Assembly: GCF_003852515.1 (NCBI RefSeq)
Contig: NZ_QAJK01000001.1
Span: 1-64,000 of the forward strand
Source of the DNA: Variovorax sp. KBW07
Lineage (GTDB): Bacteria > Pseudomonadota > Gammaproteobacteria > Burkholderiales > Burkholderiaceae_C
DNA: 64,000 nt
Reading direction: 5' to 3'
The number at the start of each line of letters is the position of its first letter. Positions within the stretch are counted from its first letter, which is position 1. Below the pieces are notes generated by a model. The model was not told the DNA's origin. It did no database searches and saw only the letters and a program-made list of their open reading frames with translations. Shown piece after piece: positions 7,789 through 17,742 of the stretch. The position numbers and the translations under genes were made by a program.

Positions 7789-10311
7789 TCACGGTACGGC
7801 GTGGTGCCAGTAGCGCGCATTGCGCTCGCGCTCGCAGGCCACCTCGCCGGGCCGCTCGCTGCGCCAGTGGGCGGCGCCGCACCGGACGCTGTCGACCACC
7901 CGCGTCCCGTGTGCCGCATAGCGCGCCGTCACCTGCGCCGCCGGATGGCCGAAGCGGTTGCGGTAGCCGGCCTGGACCAGCGCGATGCGCGGGCGCACGG
8001 CATCGAGCAGCAGTTCGCTCGACGAGGTCTTGCTGCCGTGGTGCGGCACCAACAGCACGTCGGCCACCAGCCCCGAACGCCCGGTCAGCCCCGCCTGCCG
8101 CTGCACCAGCGCCCGCTCCTGGTCGCTCTCGATGTCGCCGGCCAGCAGCGCCGTCGCGCGGCCGTTGCCGATGCGCAGCACGCAGGAGATGGCGTTGGGC
8201 TTCACGCCGGTCCGGTAGTCCGTCGCCAGCGGATGCACGATCTCGAAATGCACGCCGTCCCAGTCCCACTGCTGGCCGGCCTCGCAAGGCGGACCGGCGC
8301 GCAACGCGCGCAGCGGATGCGCCGGCTCGATGGAACTCAGCAGCGTGGCCCGCGGCTGCATCGCCAGCACCGCGGGCACGCCGCCGGCATGGTCGGCATC
8401 GCGATGGCTCAGCAGCATCATGTCCAGGTGTTCGTCGTAGGCACGCAGCAGCGGCACGAGCACGCGATGGCCGGCGTCGCTTTCGAGGCTGTAGCGCGGC
8501 CCCGCGTCGTACAGCAGGCTGTGCGTCGCGGTGCGCACCAGCACCGCGTTGCCCTGCCCGATGTCGGCCGCGAGCAACTCGAACTCGCCGGCCATGGGCC
8601 GTGGCGCCTGCCAAAGCAGCACCGGCAGCAGGAGCGGCACGCCAAGACTGCGCAGCGACCACGGCAGCCGCATCGCGAGCAGCACCCCGCCCGCCACGCC
8701 GCAGGCCGCCATCCAGCCCGGCGGCGCGGCCATCGACAGCGTGGCATAGGGCAGCCCGGCGCACCACTGGAGCAGCACCACGAGCGCATGCACGGCCCAA
8801 CCCGCAACGTCCCACAGGGGCGCCACGGCCGTGCCCAGCATGGCCAACGGCGTCACCACCAGCGTGACCCACGGAATGGCGACCGCGTTGGCCAGCAGCC
8901 CGACCAGCGACACCTGCTGGAACAGCAGCAGGCTCAGCGGCGTGATCGCCAGGGTGATCACCCATTGCTCGCGGCACAGCTGAAACACGTGTGCGCGAAA
9001 GCCCTTCTTCTTCGCCTCGCCGGGCGCTGCCGCGTCGGTGGCAAACAGCACGCCCACCGCCACGAAGCTGAGCCAGAAGCCGGCCTGCATCAGCGCCCAC
9101 GGATCGAGCGCCACCACCACCGCGGCGGTCAACAGCCACACGTGCGGCCAGGGCCAGCGCCGGCCCGACAGGCGCAGCAGCCCCACCGTCGCCAGCATCC
9201 AGACGGTGCGCTGCGATGGCACGCCCCAGCCGCTGAACAGCGCATAGAGCGCGGCCAGCAACACGCCGCCGAGCAGCGCGGCCTGCGGCGCCGGCAGCCA
9301 CAGCATCAGCCGCGTGGCGCGCCGCCAGAGCAGGCCGACGAGGTGCGCGGCCAGCCACGCGAACATCGTGATGTGCAGGCCCGAGATCGACATCAGGTGC
9401 GCCACGCCGGTCGCGCGAAACACGTCCCAGCCGGCGCGGTCGATGGCGCCCTGGTCGCCGGTGACCAGCGCCGCGATCACGCCGGCCTGTGCACGGTCGG
9501 GCACGCGTTCGAACACCTTGTCGCGCACGGCTTCGCGGGCCCGCTCGATCGGGTGCCGCCAGGTGCTTGCCACCAGCGCCGGCGCCGCATCGCCGCCGCC
9601 GGTTCGCACATAGCCGTTGGCATGCACGCCCTGCTCCCACATCCAAAGTTCGCTGTCGAAGCCATACGGGTTGAGGTTGCCGTGAGGCGCCTTGAGCCGC
9701 ACCGTCAGGCGCCATCGCTCGCCGGCATGGAGCGCGCCCACGGTGATGGCGGAAGGCGTTCGCTCTTCGCCGGAACGGCCCCATTGGCCGGTGTTCTCGG
9801 CGTACCAGCCCAGGGCGATGCGCTCCGGCACGACGGGTGGCGTGTTCGGTGCGTTCTGATTCGGACCGGTGCCGGCCCAGCGCGCCGACTCCACATCGAG
9901 ACGAAAGCGCGTCGCGTGCTCGCCGCGCTGCGGCATCTCCGACACCATGCCCGTCACCTGCAGGTCGCGCCCTTCGAGCGCCGGGTCCAGTGCACCGCCC
10001 GCATGGACCACGGCGCGCAAGCCCGCCTGCCCCGCGCCGGCCAGCGCCCCGCACACCAATGCGATGGCCACGAGCACCCCGCCAGGCAGGCGCCGCAGCG
10101 GCAACGGCGGCCGCCACAACACCCACAGGCCAACGGCGGCCGCGAGCAGCAAGGCGGTGTAGAGCCATGCGTGCCAGAGTGCCGGCTGCCGCAACTGCAG
10201 GGCCGCGCCCAACACGGAACCACCCAGCACGGCGAAGGCCCACGAGCCCGCCGTGGCGCTGCCGGACGCGCGCGGCAACGTCACCGAAGAACCCCGGAAC
10301 ACATGATGCAA
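7789..10311 (-). CDS. comEC: DNA internalization/competence protein ComEC
   Basis: This is the inner-membrane channel for uptake of single-stranded DNA in natural transformation. The 840 residues comprise an N-terminal hydrophobic and soluble DUF4131-type region (about 15-220), a multi-helix ComEC membrane core (about 240-530, containing GLHITMFAWLAAHLVG and PSQRT), and a C-terminal metallo-beta-lactamase domain (about 560-830) with the metal motif SHRDADHAGG. The annotated start is a TTG, so the true start could be an in-frame GTG a few codons later. It is divergent from the transglutaminase gene with about 115 bases between them. Confidence 0.93.
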   Translation of the reverse strand: MHHVFRGSSVTLPRASGSATAGSWAFAVLGGSVLGAALQLRQPALWHAWLYTALLLAAAVGLWVLWRPPLPLRRLPGGVLVAIALVCGALAGAGQAGLRAVVHAGGALDPALEGRDLQVTGMVSEMPQRGEHATRFRLDVESARWAGTGPNQNAPNTPPVVPERIALGWYAENTGQWGRSGEERTPSAITVGALHAGERWRLTVRLKAPHGNLNPYGFDSELWMWEQGVHANGYVRTGGGDAAPALVASTWRHPIERAREAVRDKVFERVPDRAQAGVIAALVTGDQGAIDRAGWDVFRATGVAHLMSISGLHITMFAWLAAHLVGLLWRRATRLMLWLPAPQAALLGGVLLAALYALFSGWGVPSQRTVWMLATVGLLRLSGRRWPWPHVWLLTAAVVVALDPWALMQAGFWLSFVAVGVLFATDAAAPGEAKKKGFRAHVFQLCREQWVITLAITPLSLLLFQQVSLVGLLANAVAIPWVTLVVTPLAMLGTAVAPLWDVAGWAVHALVVLLQWCAGLPYATLSMAAPPGWMAACGVAGGVLLAMRLPWSLRSLGVPLLLPVLLWQAPRPMAGEFELLAADIGQGNAVLVRTATHSLLYDAGPRYSLESDAGHRVLVPLLRAYDEHLDMMLLSHRDADHAGGVPAVLAMQPRATLLSSIEPAHPLRALRAGPPCEAGQQWDWDGVHFEIVHPLATDYRTGVKPNAISCVLRIGNGRATALLAGDIESDQERALVQRQAGLTGRSGLVADVLLVPHHGSKTSSSELLLDAVRPRIALVQAGYRNRFGHPAAQVTARYAAHGTRVVDSVRCGAAHWRSERPGEVACERERNARYWHHAVP

Positions 10312-10425
10312 ACCCTCCCCGAACCCGCGCTCAGTGGCGCGTTAATTGCTTTGCTTCTGGGCTAGTATGCGTCTCACCAGAGACATCTTTTCGATGCAAT
10401 CTGTCAGTACTGCACACAAAAACGC

Positions 10426-13400
10426 ATGTCCATTCACGCCGCTCTCCACCACGTCACCCACTACAAATACGACCGCCTGGTGCAGTTGGGCCCGCAGGTC
10501 GTGCGCTTGCGTCCCGCGCCGCATTGCCGCAGCAACGTCATCTCGTACTCGCTGCGGGTCGAGCCCGCCGAGCACTTCGTCAACTGGATGCAGGACCCGT
10601 TCGCCAACTACCAGGCGCGGCTGGTGTTCCCCGAGAAGACACGCGAGTTCAAGGTCACGGTCGACCTCGTGGTCGAGATGGCGGTCTACAACCCCTTCGA
10701 CTTCTTCCTCGAGCCGCAGGCCGAGAACTTTCCGTTCAAGTACACGCCGTCGCAAGCCGAAGAGCTCGCGCCCTACCTCGTGGCCGATCCGGTCACGCCG
10801 CTGCTGGAGGCCTACCTCGACAAGGTCGACCGCAAGGAACAGCGCACCATCGACTTCCTGGTCGGCATCAACCAGCAAGTGCAGAAAGACGTCAACTACC
10901 TGATCCGCATGGAGCCCGGCGTGCAGACGCCGGAAGAAACGCTGGCCAACGGCAGCGGCTCGTGCCGCGACTCGGGCTGGCTGCTGGTGCAGTTGCTGCG
11001 CCACATGGGGCTGGCCGCGCGGTTCGTCTCGGGCTACCTCATCCAGCTCACGCCCGACGTGAAGGCGCTCGACGGCCCCAGCGGCACCACGGTCGACTTC
11101 ACCGACCTGCATGCCTGGTGCGAAGTGTTCCTGCCGGGCGCCGGATGGATTGGCCTCGATGCCACTTCGGGCCTGCTGGCCGGCGAAGGCCACATTCCCC
11201 TGGCCTGCACGCCCACGCCCTCGAGCGCGGCGCCCATCGAAGGCGTGATGGACGAAGCCGAAGTCGAGTTCGGCCACGAAATGAAGGTCACGCGCATCTA
11301 CGAATCGCCGCGCGTCACCAAGCCCTACACCGAAGAGCAGTGGTCCGAAGTGCTGGCACTGGGCGACGTGGTCGATGCGCGCCTGAAGGCCGGCGACGTG
11401 CGCCTCACGATGGGCGGCGAGCCCACCTACGTGGCCACCAGCGACCGCGACGCGCCCGAATGGAACACCGACGCGCTCGGCCCCACCAAGCGCGGCTACG
11501 CCACCGAACTGGTCCACAAGCTGCGCGCCGAATACGGCCAGGGCGGCTTCCTGCACTTCGGCCAGGGCAAGTGGTATCCCGGCGAACAACTGCCGCGCTG
11601 GGCGCTGTCGATCTTCTGGCGCGCCGACGGCCAGACGCTCTGGCACAACCCAGAGCTCTTCGCCGACGAACGCGTGCCCACGCACTACACCAGCGAAGAC
11701 GCACGCCGCTTCACCACCGTGCTGGCGCACAAGCTCGGCCTGACCGAGCGCTACATGCAGGCCGGCTACGAAGACGTCTACTACTACCTCTGGCGCGAAC
11801 GCCGCCTGCCGGTCAACGTCGACCCCTTCGAGTCGAAGCTCGACGACGAACTGGAGCGCGTGCGCCTGCGCCGTGTGTTCACGCAGAAGCTCGACGCCGT
11901 CATCGGCTACATGCTGCCCATCGAGCCCGGCAATGCGAACGGCGACGCCCCCGCGCTCGCCGGCCCGGCCTGGAAGACCGGCCCCTGGTTCCTGCGCGAC
12001 GACCGGCTCTACCTGATCCCCGGCGATTCGCCCATGGGCTACCGCCTGCCGCTCGACTCGCAACCGTGGGCCAGCAAGGGCGACTACCCCTACCTGATCG
12101 AGCGCGACCCGACCGCGCCGCGCGGCGTGCTGCCCAGTGCAGCCGACTACCGCGCGCGCTATGCCGCCACATCAGTAGCACCGAAAGACGACCTGGGCGC
12201 CGTGCCCTACGCCTTCGGCACGCCGCCCGTGGTGCCCGCGGCGGTGCGCATGCAGGGCCCCGGCAGCGCGGCAGCCTCGGCGGCCGGCACAACCGCCGCA
12301 GCAACAGCAGCGGCAGCGGCCAACCCCGAAGCCGCCGACACCAGCGCCACGCGCCAGCCGCGACGCGGCGAATCGGCCCACTGGGTCACGCGCACCGCGC
12401 TGTGCGTCGAAGTGCGCGACCCACGCCGCGCCAATGGCCCCTCGGCCGAGAAGAAGGGCAGTGCCTCGGGCGTGCTCTATGTCTTCATGCCGCCGCTGGC
12501 CCGCCTGGAGGACTACCTCGACCTCGTCGCCGCTGTTGAAGCCACGGCGCAGCAGCTCGGCGTGAAGATCGTGATGGAAGGCTACCCGCCGCCGCGCGAT
12601 CCCCGCCTGAAGATGCTGGCCGTCACGCCCGACCCGGGCGTGATCGAAGTCAACATCCACCCGGCCCACAACTGGAAGGAACTGGTCGCGCACACCGAGT
12701 TCCTCTACAACGCCGCGTTCGAAACCCGCCTCTCGGCCGAGAAGTTCATGACCGATGGCCGCCACACCGGCACCGGCGGCGGCAACCACTTCGTGATGGG
12801 CGGCGCCACGCCGGCCGACAGCCCGTTCCTGCGCCGGCCCGAGCTGCTGGCCAGCCTGCTGCTCTACTGGCACAACCATCCATCGCTGAGCTACCTGTTC
12901 TCGGGCATGTTCATCGGCCCGACCAGCCAGGCACCGCGCGTGGACGAAGCCCGCAACGACCAGGTCTACGAGCTTGAAATCGCCCTGCAGGAAATCGCGA
13001 AGAACCGCGAGATCTACGGCGCCAACATGCCGGCATGGCTGGTCGACCGCACGCTGCGCAACATCCTGATCGACGTGTCGGGCAACACGCACCGCAGCGA
13101 GTTCTGCATCGACAAGCTCTACTCGCCCGACTCCAGCACCGGCCGCCTCGGCCTGCTGGAGCTGCGCGCCTTCGAAATGCCGCCGCATGCGCGCATGAGC
13201 ATTGCGCAGCAACTGCTGATTCGCGCGCTGGTGGCACGCTTCTGGGACGAGCCCTACAAGGCCCCGGTTACGCGCTGGGGCACCGAGCTGCACGACCGTT
13301 TCCTGCTGCCGACTTTCGTCAAGATGGACTTCGACGACGTCATCAGCGAGATGCGCCAGGCCGGCTTTGCGTTCGACCCCGACTGGTTTGCGCCGCACTT

Positions 13401-13959
13401 CGAGTTCCGCTTCCCGCTGGTCGGCCAGATGCAGGCCATGGGCGTCGAGTTGTCGCTGCGCAACGCGCTGGAGCCGTGGCACGTGATGGGCGAAGAAGGC
13501 TCGGCGGGCGGCACCGTGCGCTATGTCGATTCGTCGCTGGAGCGCATCGAAGTGCGCGTGACCGGCCTGAACGAGAGCCGCCACGTGGTCACCGTCAACG
13601 GCAAGGTGCTGCCGCTGCAGCCCACCGGCACCACCGGCGAATTTGTCGCGGGCGTGCGCTACAAGGCCTGGAACCCGCCCTCGGCGCTGCACCCGAGCAT
13701 TCCGGCCCACGCGCCGCTGACCTTCGACCTGGTCGACACCTGGATGAAGCGCTCGCTGGGCGGCTGCCAGTACTTCGTGGCCCATCCGGGCGGACGCAAC
13801 TACGACAGCTTTCCGGTCAACGCCTACGAAGCCGAAAGCCGCCGCCACTCGCGCTTCACGCGCATGGGCCACACGCCCGGCCTCATGCGCACGCCGCCGG
13901 CCACCATCGAGCTGCCGGGCAGCCGCGAGTTCCCGTTCACGCTCGATCTGCGGCGCTGA
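10426..13959 (+). CDS. Transglutaminase-like / DUF2126 protein
   Basis: This 1177-residue two-domain protein has an N-terminal region with a transglutaminase (papain-like) domain whose catalytic triad is visible: Cys180 in GSGSCRDSGW, His229 in DLHAWCEV and Asp245 in LDATSG. The rest (about 310-1177) is the DUF2126 domain, which has glutamine-synthetase-like/ligase features in published family analyses. An Ala-rich linker at about 600-640 separates two parts of it. Proteins of this architecture accompany ATP-grasp and alpha-E genes, and the fused ATP-grasp/alpha-E gene follows 63 bases later with a strong hairpin in the gap. The start is the ATG at MSIHAALHHVTHY, the family-typical N-terminus. 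Confidence 0.92.
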   Translation: MSIHAALHHVTHYKYDRLVQLGPQVVRLRPAPHCRSNVISYSLRVEPAEHFVNWMQDPFANYQARLVFPEKTREFKVTVDLVVEMAVYNPFDFFLEPQAENFPFKYTPSQAEELAPYLVADPVTPLLEAYLDKVDRKEQRTIDFLVGINQQVQKDVNYLIRMEPGVQTPEETLANGSGSCRDSGWLLVQLLRHMGLAARFVSGYLIQLTPDVKALDGPSGTTVDFTDLHAWCEVFLPGAGWIGLDATSGLLAGEGHIPLACTPTPSSAAPIEGVMDEAEVEFGHEMKVTRIYESPRVTKPYTEEQWSEVLALGDVVDARLKAGDVRLTMGGEPTYVATSDRDAPEWNTDALGPTKRGYATELVHKLRAEYGQGGFLHFGQGKWYPGEQLPRWALSIFWRADGQTLWHNPELFADERVPTHYTSEDARRFTTVLAHKLGLTERYMQAGYEDVYYYLWRERRLPVNVDPFESKLDDELERVRLRRVFTQKLDAVIGYMLPIEPGNANGDAPALAGPAWKTGPWFLRDDRLYLIPGDSPMGYRLPLDSQPWASKGDYPYLIERDPTAPRGVLPSAADYRARYAATSVAPKDDLGAVPYAFGTPPVVPAAVRMQGPGSAAASAAGTTAAATAAAAANPEAADTSATRQPRRGESAHWVTRTALCVEVRDPRRANGPSAEKKGSASGVLYVFMPPLARLEDYLDLVAAVEATAQQLGVKIVMEGYPPPRDPRLKMLAVTPDPGVIEVNIHPAHNWKELVAHTEFLYNAAFETRLSAEKFMTDGRHTGTGGGNHFVMGGATPADSPFLRRPELLASLLLYWHNHPSLSYLFSGMFIGPTSQAPRVDEARNDQVYELEIALQEIAKNREIYGANMPAWLVDRTLRNILIDVSGNTHRSEFCIDKLYSPDSSTGRLGLLELRAFEMPPHARMSIAQQLLIRALVARFWDEPYKAPVTRWGTELHDRFLLPTFVKMDFDDVISEMRQAGFAFDPDWFAPHFEFRFPLVGQMQAMGVELSLRNALEPWHVMGEEGSAGGTVRYVDSSLERIEVRVTGLNESRHVVTVNGKVLPLQPTGTTGEFVAGVRYKAWNPPSALHPSIPAHAPLTFDLVDTWMKRSLGGCQYFVAHPGGRNYDSFPVNAYEAESRRHSRFTRMGHTPGLMRTPPATIELPGSREFPFTLDLRR

Positions 13960-13971
13960 ACGGCGTCCTAG

Positions 13972-14008
13972 CACACTGCCGGAGCGGCCAGGCCGTGACG
14001 GCAGTGTG
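13972..14008 (+). promoter_or_regulatory. Long nested hairpin between DUF2126 and ATP-grasp/alpha-E genes
   Basis: CACACTGCCG and CGGCAGTGTG form a perfect 10-bp inverted repeat. Inside it CGGCC and GGCCG pair around a single A, with three unpaired bases on each side. The element begins 12 bases after the DUF2126 stop and ends 14 bases before the GTG of the next gene. No U-run follows, so it is more likely an mRNA processing, stability or translation-control element, or an operator, than a terminator. Confidence 0.6.
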
Positions 14009-14022
14009 ACAATCCACCCCCT

Positions 14023-16854
14023 GTGGAACCTTTGAACGAATCCCTGTTCGACGCCCAGGCACTGGAATTTCCAGCGGCCCTGGCGTCGGCGCTCGCACCG
14101 GCCGCGCTGCCCGGCCATTTCGACGAACTGCGCGGGCAAGCCACGCCGGCCACTCCCGTGCGGCCCGCTTCGGGAGGCGCACCGACGCCGCCGCCGGCAC
14201 CGCTGCTGTACGACGCCGCGGCGGAACGCCCCGTGGCACCGGTCGCACCGGCGCCATCGGCCTCGCAGTCCCAGTCCCAGTCCCAGTCCCAGTCCCAGTC
14301 CCAGTCTCAATCGCAATCGCAATCGCAAACCCCGTCGTCCTCGCAGCAGTCGCAGACTCAATCGCAGGCGCAGACGCAATCCCGGTCCGGCGAACAGCCT
14401 CCGCTCACGCCCGCCTGGAACGCCTTCTTCGAACAGCTCGGCCCGGGTGGCTTCAACGACCTGCCCCGGCGCGCAGCCAGCCTGGAGCGGCAGATTCGCG
14501 ACAACGGCGTCACCTACAACGTCTATGCGGACGCCAACGGCCCGCAGCGGCCCTGGTCGCTCGACCTGTTCCCGCTGATCGTCTCGCCCGAAAGCTGGAG
14601 CCAGATCGAAGCCGGCGTGCTGCAGCGCGTGCGCGTGCTCGACCGCGTGATGGCCGACGTCTACGGCCCGCAGCAACTGCTGGCCGAAGGCCTGCTGCCG
14701 CCCGCGCTGGTGCGCGGCCACCCCGGCTATCTGCGTGCCCTGCACGGCGTGAAGCCGCCGGGCGACACCTGGCTGCACATCGCCGCCTTCGACCTGGCGC
14801 GCGGCCCCGACGGCAACTGGTGGGTGGTGTCGCAGCGCACCCAGGCGCCCTCGGGCCTGGGCTACCTGCTCGAAAACCGGCTGGCCATCACGCGGCAGTT
14901 TCCGCAGGCCTTCGAGGCGCTGCACGTGCAGCGCCTTGCCGCCACCTACAGCGCCATGATGGACGGCCTGCAGCGCATGTGCCCGGCCGGCGTGCCGCCC
15001 CACATCGCGCTGCTCACCCCCGGCCCGTACAACGAAACCTATTTCGAGCACGCCTACCTGGCGCGCTACCTGGGCGTGACGCTGGTCGAGGGCAGCGACC
15101 TCACGGTGCGCGACCAGCGGCTCTACCTCAAGACCCTGCAGGGCCTGCGCCCGGTGCACGGCCTCATCAAGCGGCTCGACGACCAGTTCCTCGACCCGCT
15201 GGAACTGCGCCCCGACTCCACGCTCGGCGTGCCCGGCCTGCTGCAGGCCATTCGCGCCGGCAACGTGCTGGTGGCCAACATGCCGGGCTCGGCCTTTCTC
15301 GAATCGCCGGCGCTGCTCGGCTTCCTGCCGGGGCTGGCGCGCCGCCTGATCGGCGAAAAGCTCAAGCTGCCCGCGCTGCCCACCTGGTGGTGCGGCGAAC
15401 GCGCCGCGCTCGAAGCCGTGCTGCCGCAGCTCGGCGACTGCGCCATCAAGCCCACCTACCCCGGCTTCGAAGGCCGCGCCAGCTTCGACGCCGTGCTCGG
15501 CAGCCAGCTCGGCCGGCGCGAGCTCGACGAGTGGGCCGGCCGCATCGTGCGCGAAGGCGACGTGCACACCGTGCAGGGCTACCAGCCGCTGTCGCAGATG
15601 CCCACCTGGGCCAACGACATGGGCCCCGGCCACATCGCGCCGCGCGCGGTGCTGCTGCGCGTGTTCGCGGTGAGCGACGGCGCGCAGTCGTGGCGCGTGC
15701 TGCCTGGCGGCCTGGCGCGGCTCGCGGGGCCCGACGCGCAGATCGCCTCGATGCAGCGCGGCGGCAGCAGTGCCGACGTGTGGGTGCAGACCCATGGCGA
15801 AGTCGACCGGACCACGCTGCTGCAGCCGCACGCCACGCCGGCCTCGCTGGCGCGGCACCGCGCACCGGTCACCAGCCGCGCCGCCGAAAACATGTTCTGG
15901 CTCGGCCGCTACACCGAGCGCGCCGAGAACGCGGTGCGCCTGGCGCGCCTCACGCTCAACCTGCTGGGCGGCGAAGACCAGTCGTCGCGCCCGCTGCTTG
16001 AATGGCTGCACCGCATGGCGCTGCGCAATGCGCTGGTGCCGGCCGAAGTGCCGAGCGCGCCGCAGTCGCGCCGCGTGTTCGAGCGCGCGCTCATCGCCGA
16101 GCTGGGCGACGTCGACAAGGGCGGCAGCGTCGGCTACAGCCTGCGCTGCATCCGCGAAGCCGCCGCCGCGGTGCGCGAGCGGCTCTCGCAGGACAACTGG
16201 AACCAGATCGTGCGCTCCGAGGCCGAGTTCCTGCGGCGCGCCGCCGAGCAGGCCGGCGAAGGCAGCTTTGCCACCAGCGCCGCGCTGCGCGCACTCGAAT
16301 CGGCCAGCACCGCGCTGGCCGCCATGACCGGCGCGCAGACCGACCGCATGACGCGCGACGACGCATGGCGCCTGCTGTCCATCGGCCGCCACATCGAACG
16401 CCTGGGCTTTTTGTCGAACGCATTGGCGGCCGGCTTCGAGAACGGCGCCGTGCACGAGGTCAGCGGCTTCGAGGCCATGGTAGCGCTGTTCGACAGCACC
16501 ATCACCTTCCACGCGCGCTACCAGCAACGCCGCGACGTCGCCACGCTGGTCGACCTGCTGGTGCTCGACGCCGAGAATCCGCGCTCGCTGGCATGGGTCA
16601 CGCAGACCTTGCGCGGACGCATCGCGCGGCTGGCCGGCAGCGCGCCCGGCAAGCTCACGGCCCTGTCCTACGAACTGCCCGACCCGTCCACCTGGACGCT
16701 CGAGCATCTGTGCGCCGCCGGCCCCGACGCGAACTATCCCGCGCTGGTGCAGCTGCTCGCCAACTGCGAGACGGCGGCCTACCATGTGTCGGACGCCATC
16801 GGCACACGCTACTTCACGCTCACATCCGAATCGCTGCGCTCCGTCGGAGCCTGA
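14023..16854 (+). CDS. Fused circularly permuted ATP-grasp / alpha-E protein
   Basis: This 943-residue fusion has a low-complexity Ala/Pro N-terminus, a Ser-Gln repeat linker at about 82-125, a circularly permuted ATP-grasp domain (COG2308) at about 130-615 and an alpha-E domain (COG2307) at about 622-943 that starts with MFWLGRYTERAENAV. It joins in one chain the two activities encoded separately at 4.1-6.6 kb, making this locus carry two versions. It probably ligates or modifies a peptide together with the flanking transglutaminases. It starts with a GTG; a conventional ribosome binding site is not obvious after the upstream hairpin. Confidence 0.92.
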   Translation: MEPLNESLFDAQALEFPAALASALAPAALPGHFDELRGQATPATPVRPASGGAPTPPPAPLLYDAAAERPVAPVAPAPSASQSQSQSQSQSQSQSQSQSQSQTPSSSQQSQTQSQAQTQSRSGEQPPLTPAWNAFFEQLGPGGFNDLPRRAASLERQIRDNGVTYNVYADANGPQRPWSLDLFPLIVSPESWSQIEAGVLQRVRVLDRVMADVYGPQQLLAEGLLPPALVRGHPGYLRALHGVKPPGDTWLHIAAFDLARGPDGNWWVVSQRTQAPSGLGYLLENRLAITRQFPQAFEALHVQRLAATYSAMMDGLQRMCPAGVPPHIALLTPGPYNETYFEHAYLARYLGVTLVEGSDLTVRDQRLYLKTLQGLRPVHGLIKRLDDQFLDPLELRPDSTLGVPGLLQAIRAGNVLVANMPGSAFLESPALLGFLPGLARRLIGEKLKLPALPTWWCGERAALEAVLPQLGDCAIKPTYPGFEGRASFDAVLGSQLGRRELDEWAGRIVREGDVHTVQGYQPLSQMPTWANDMGPGHIAPRAVLLRVFAVSDGAQSWRVLPGGLARLAGPDAQIASMQRGGSSADVWVQTHGEVDRTTLLQPHATPASLARHRAPVTSRAAENMFWLGRYTERAENAVRLARLTLNLLGGEDQSSRPLLEWLHRMALRNALVPAEVPSAPQSRRVFERALIAELGDVDKGGSVGYSLRCIREAAAAVRERLSQDNWNQIVRSEAEFLRRAAEQAGEGSFATSAALRALESASTALAAMTGAQTDRMTRDDAWRLLSIGRHIERLGFLSNALAAGFENGAVHEVSGFEAMVALFDSTITFHARYQQRRDVATLVDLLVLDAENPRSLAWVTQTLRGRIARLAGSAPGKLTALSYELPDPSTWTLEHLCAAGPDANYPALVQLLANCETAAYHVSDAIGTRYFTLTSESLRSVGA
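14266..14331 (+). repeat. In-frame hexanucleotide repeat encoding a Ser-Gln linker
   Basis: Six exact CAGTCC units are followed by CAGTCT, three CAATCG units and a degenerate CAAACC, all in frame with the ATP-grasp/alpha-E fusion. The unit length is a multiple of three, so slippage would change linker length by Gln-Ser steps and not break the frame. Confidence 0.9.
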
Positions 16855-16886
16855 ACCCAGAACGATATCCAGAAGGAGGCATTTCC

Positions 16887-17708
16887 ATGTCAGGCATCGC
16901 CATCAACCGCCGCTTCGCACTCACCGCCGCCGGGCTCTTCGCGGCCCTTGCCATTGCCGCCTGCGGCAAGCAGGAGGCGGCCGCGCCCGCCGCTGCCTCC
17001 GCACCGCCGCCACCGGCCGCCGCGCGGGTGCTGGTGGTCGGCACCGACGCCGCCTACGCGCCCTTCGAATCGCAGAATGAAAAGGGCGAGGTCGTGGGCT
17101 TCGACATCGACGTGGTGAAGGCCGTGGCGGCCAAGGCCGGCATCGAGGTCAAGTTCGTCAACACGCCGTGGGAAGGCATCTTCAATTCGCTCGACCAGGG
17201 CGACCGCGACCTGCTGGTGTCGTCCATCACCATCACCGACGAACGCCGCCAGACCATGGACTTCTCGCAGCCCTACTTCGAGGCCCGGCAGCTCATCGCG
17301 GTCAAGAGCGATTCGCCGGTCGCGAAGTTCGACGACATCAAGTCCCTGAAGGTCGGCGTGCAGAACGGCACCACCGGCGACGAAGTGGTGGGCAAGCTGC
17401 TCGGCAAGTCGAGCACCGCCATCAAGCGCTTCGAATCGACCCCTCTGGCGCTCAAGGAACTCGAAGCCGGCGGCGTGCAGGCCGTGGTGGCCGACAACGG
17501 CGTGGTGGCGCACTACCTGGCCAACAACCCCACGGGCGGCTTCAAGACGGTGAGCGACGCGGGCTTCCCGGCCGAGCAATACGGCATCGCGGTCAAGAAG
17601 GGCAACGCCGAGCTGCTCGCAAAGATCGACAAGGGCCTTGCGGACATCAAGGCCGACGGCACCTACGCGAAGATCTACGCCTCGCACTTCGGCGCCGAGT
17701 CGAAGTAG
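16887..17708 (+). CDS. Amino-acid-type ABC transporter substrate-binding lipoprotein
   Basis: This 273-residue periplasmic binding protein belongs to the polar/basic amino acid class (PBP2 fold). It has a lipoprotein signal with lipobox-like LAIAACGKQ (Cys at about 25), an Ala/Pro linker and the canonical opening VGTDAAYAPFESQNEKGE of this class, then VGFDIDVVKAVA and the DLLVSSITITDERR segment. The start follows an AAGGAGG ribosome binding site. No permease or ATPase gene is adjacent. Its position between the ATP-grasp fusion and the second transglutaminase is unusual and hints that the cluster handles an amino acid or small peptide. Confidence 0.92.
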   Translation: MSGIAINRRFALTAAGLFAALAIAACGKQEAAAPAAASAPPPPAAARVLVVGTDAAYAPFESQNEKGEVVGFDIDVVKAVAAKAGIEVKFVNTPWEGIFNSLDQGDRDLLVSSITITDERRQTMDFSQPYFEARQLIAVKSDSPVAKFDDIKSLKVGVQNGTTGDEVVGKLLGKSSTAIKRFESTPLALKELEAGGVQAVVADNGVVAHYLANNPTGGFKTVSDAGFPAEQYGIAVKKGNAELLAKIDKGLADIKADGTYAKIYASHFGAESK

Positions 17709-17742
17709 GCCGCAAGCCCCTGCCTGCCCACCGGTCCGCGCG

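Noticed and set aside
7801-10365. Long plus-strand open frame opposite comEC
   Set aside because: Its composition (Arg/His/Gln/Ala) is that of the complement of a GC-rich gene; comEC has clear domains and motifs.
14266-14331. Regular repeat that might suggest a CRISPR array
   Set aside because: The units are six bases long, contiguous and coding; there are no spacers.
12172-16785. Very long minus-strand open frame opposite DUF2126 and the ATP-grasp fusion
   Set aside because: It mirrors two well-supported genes and has low-complexity composition with no motif or ribosome binding site.
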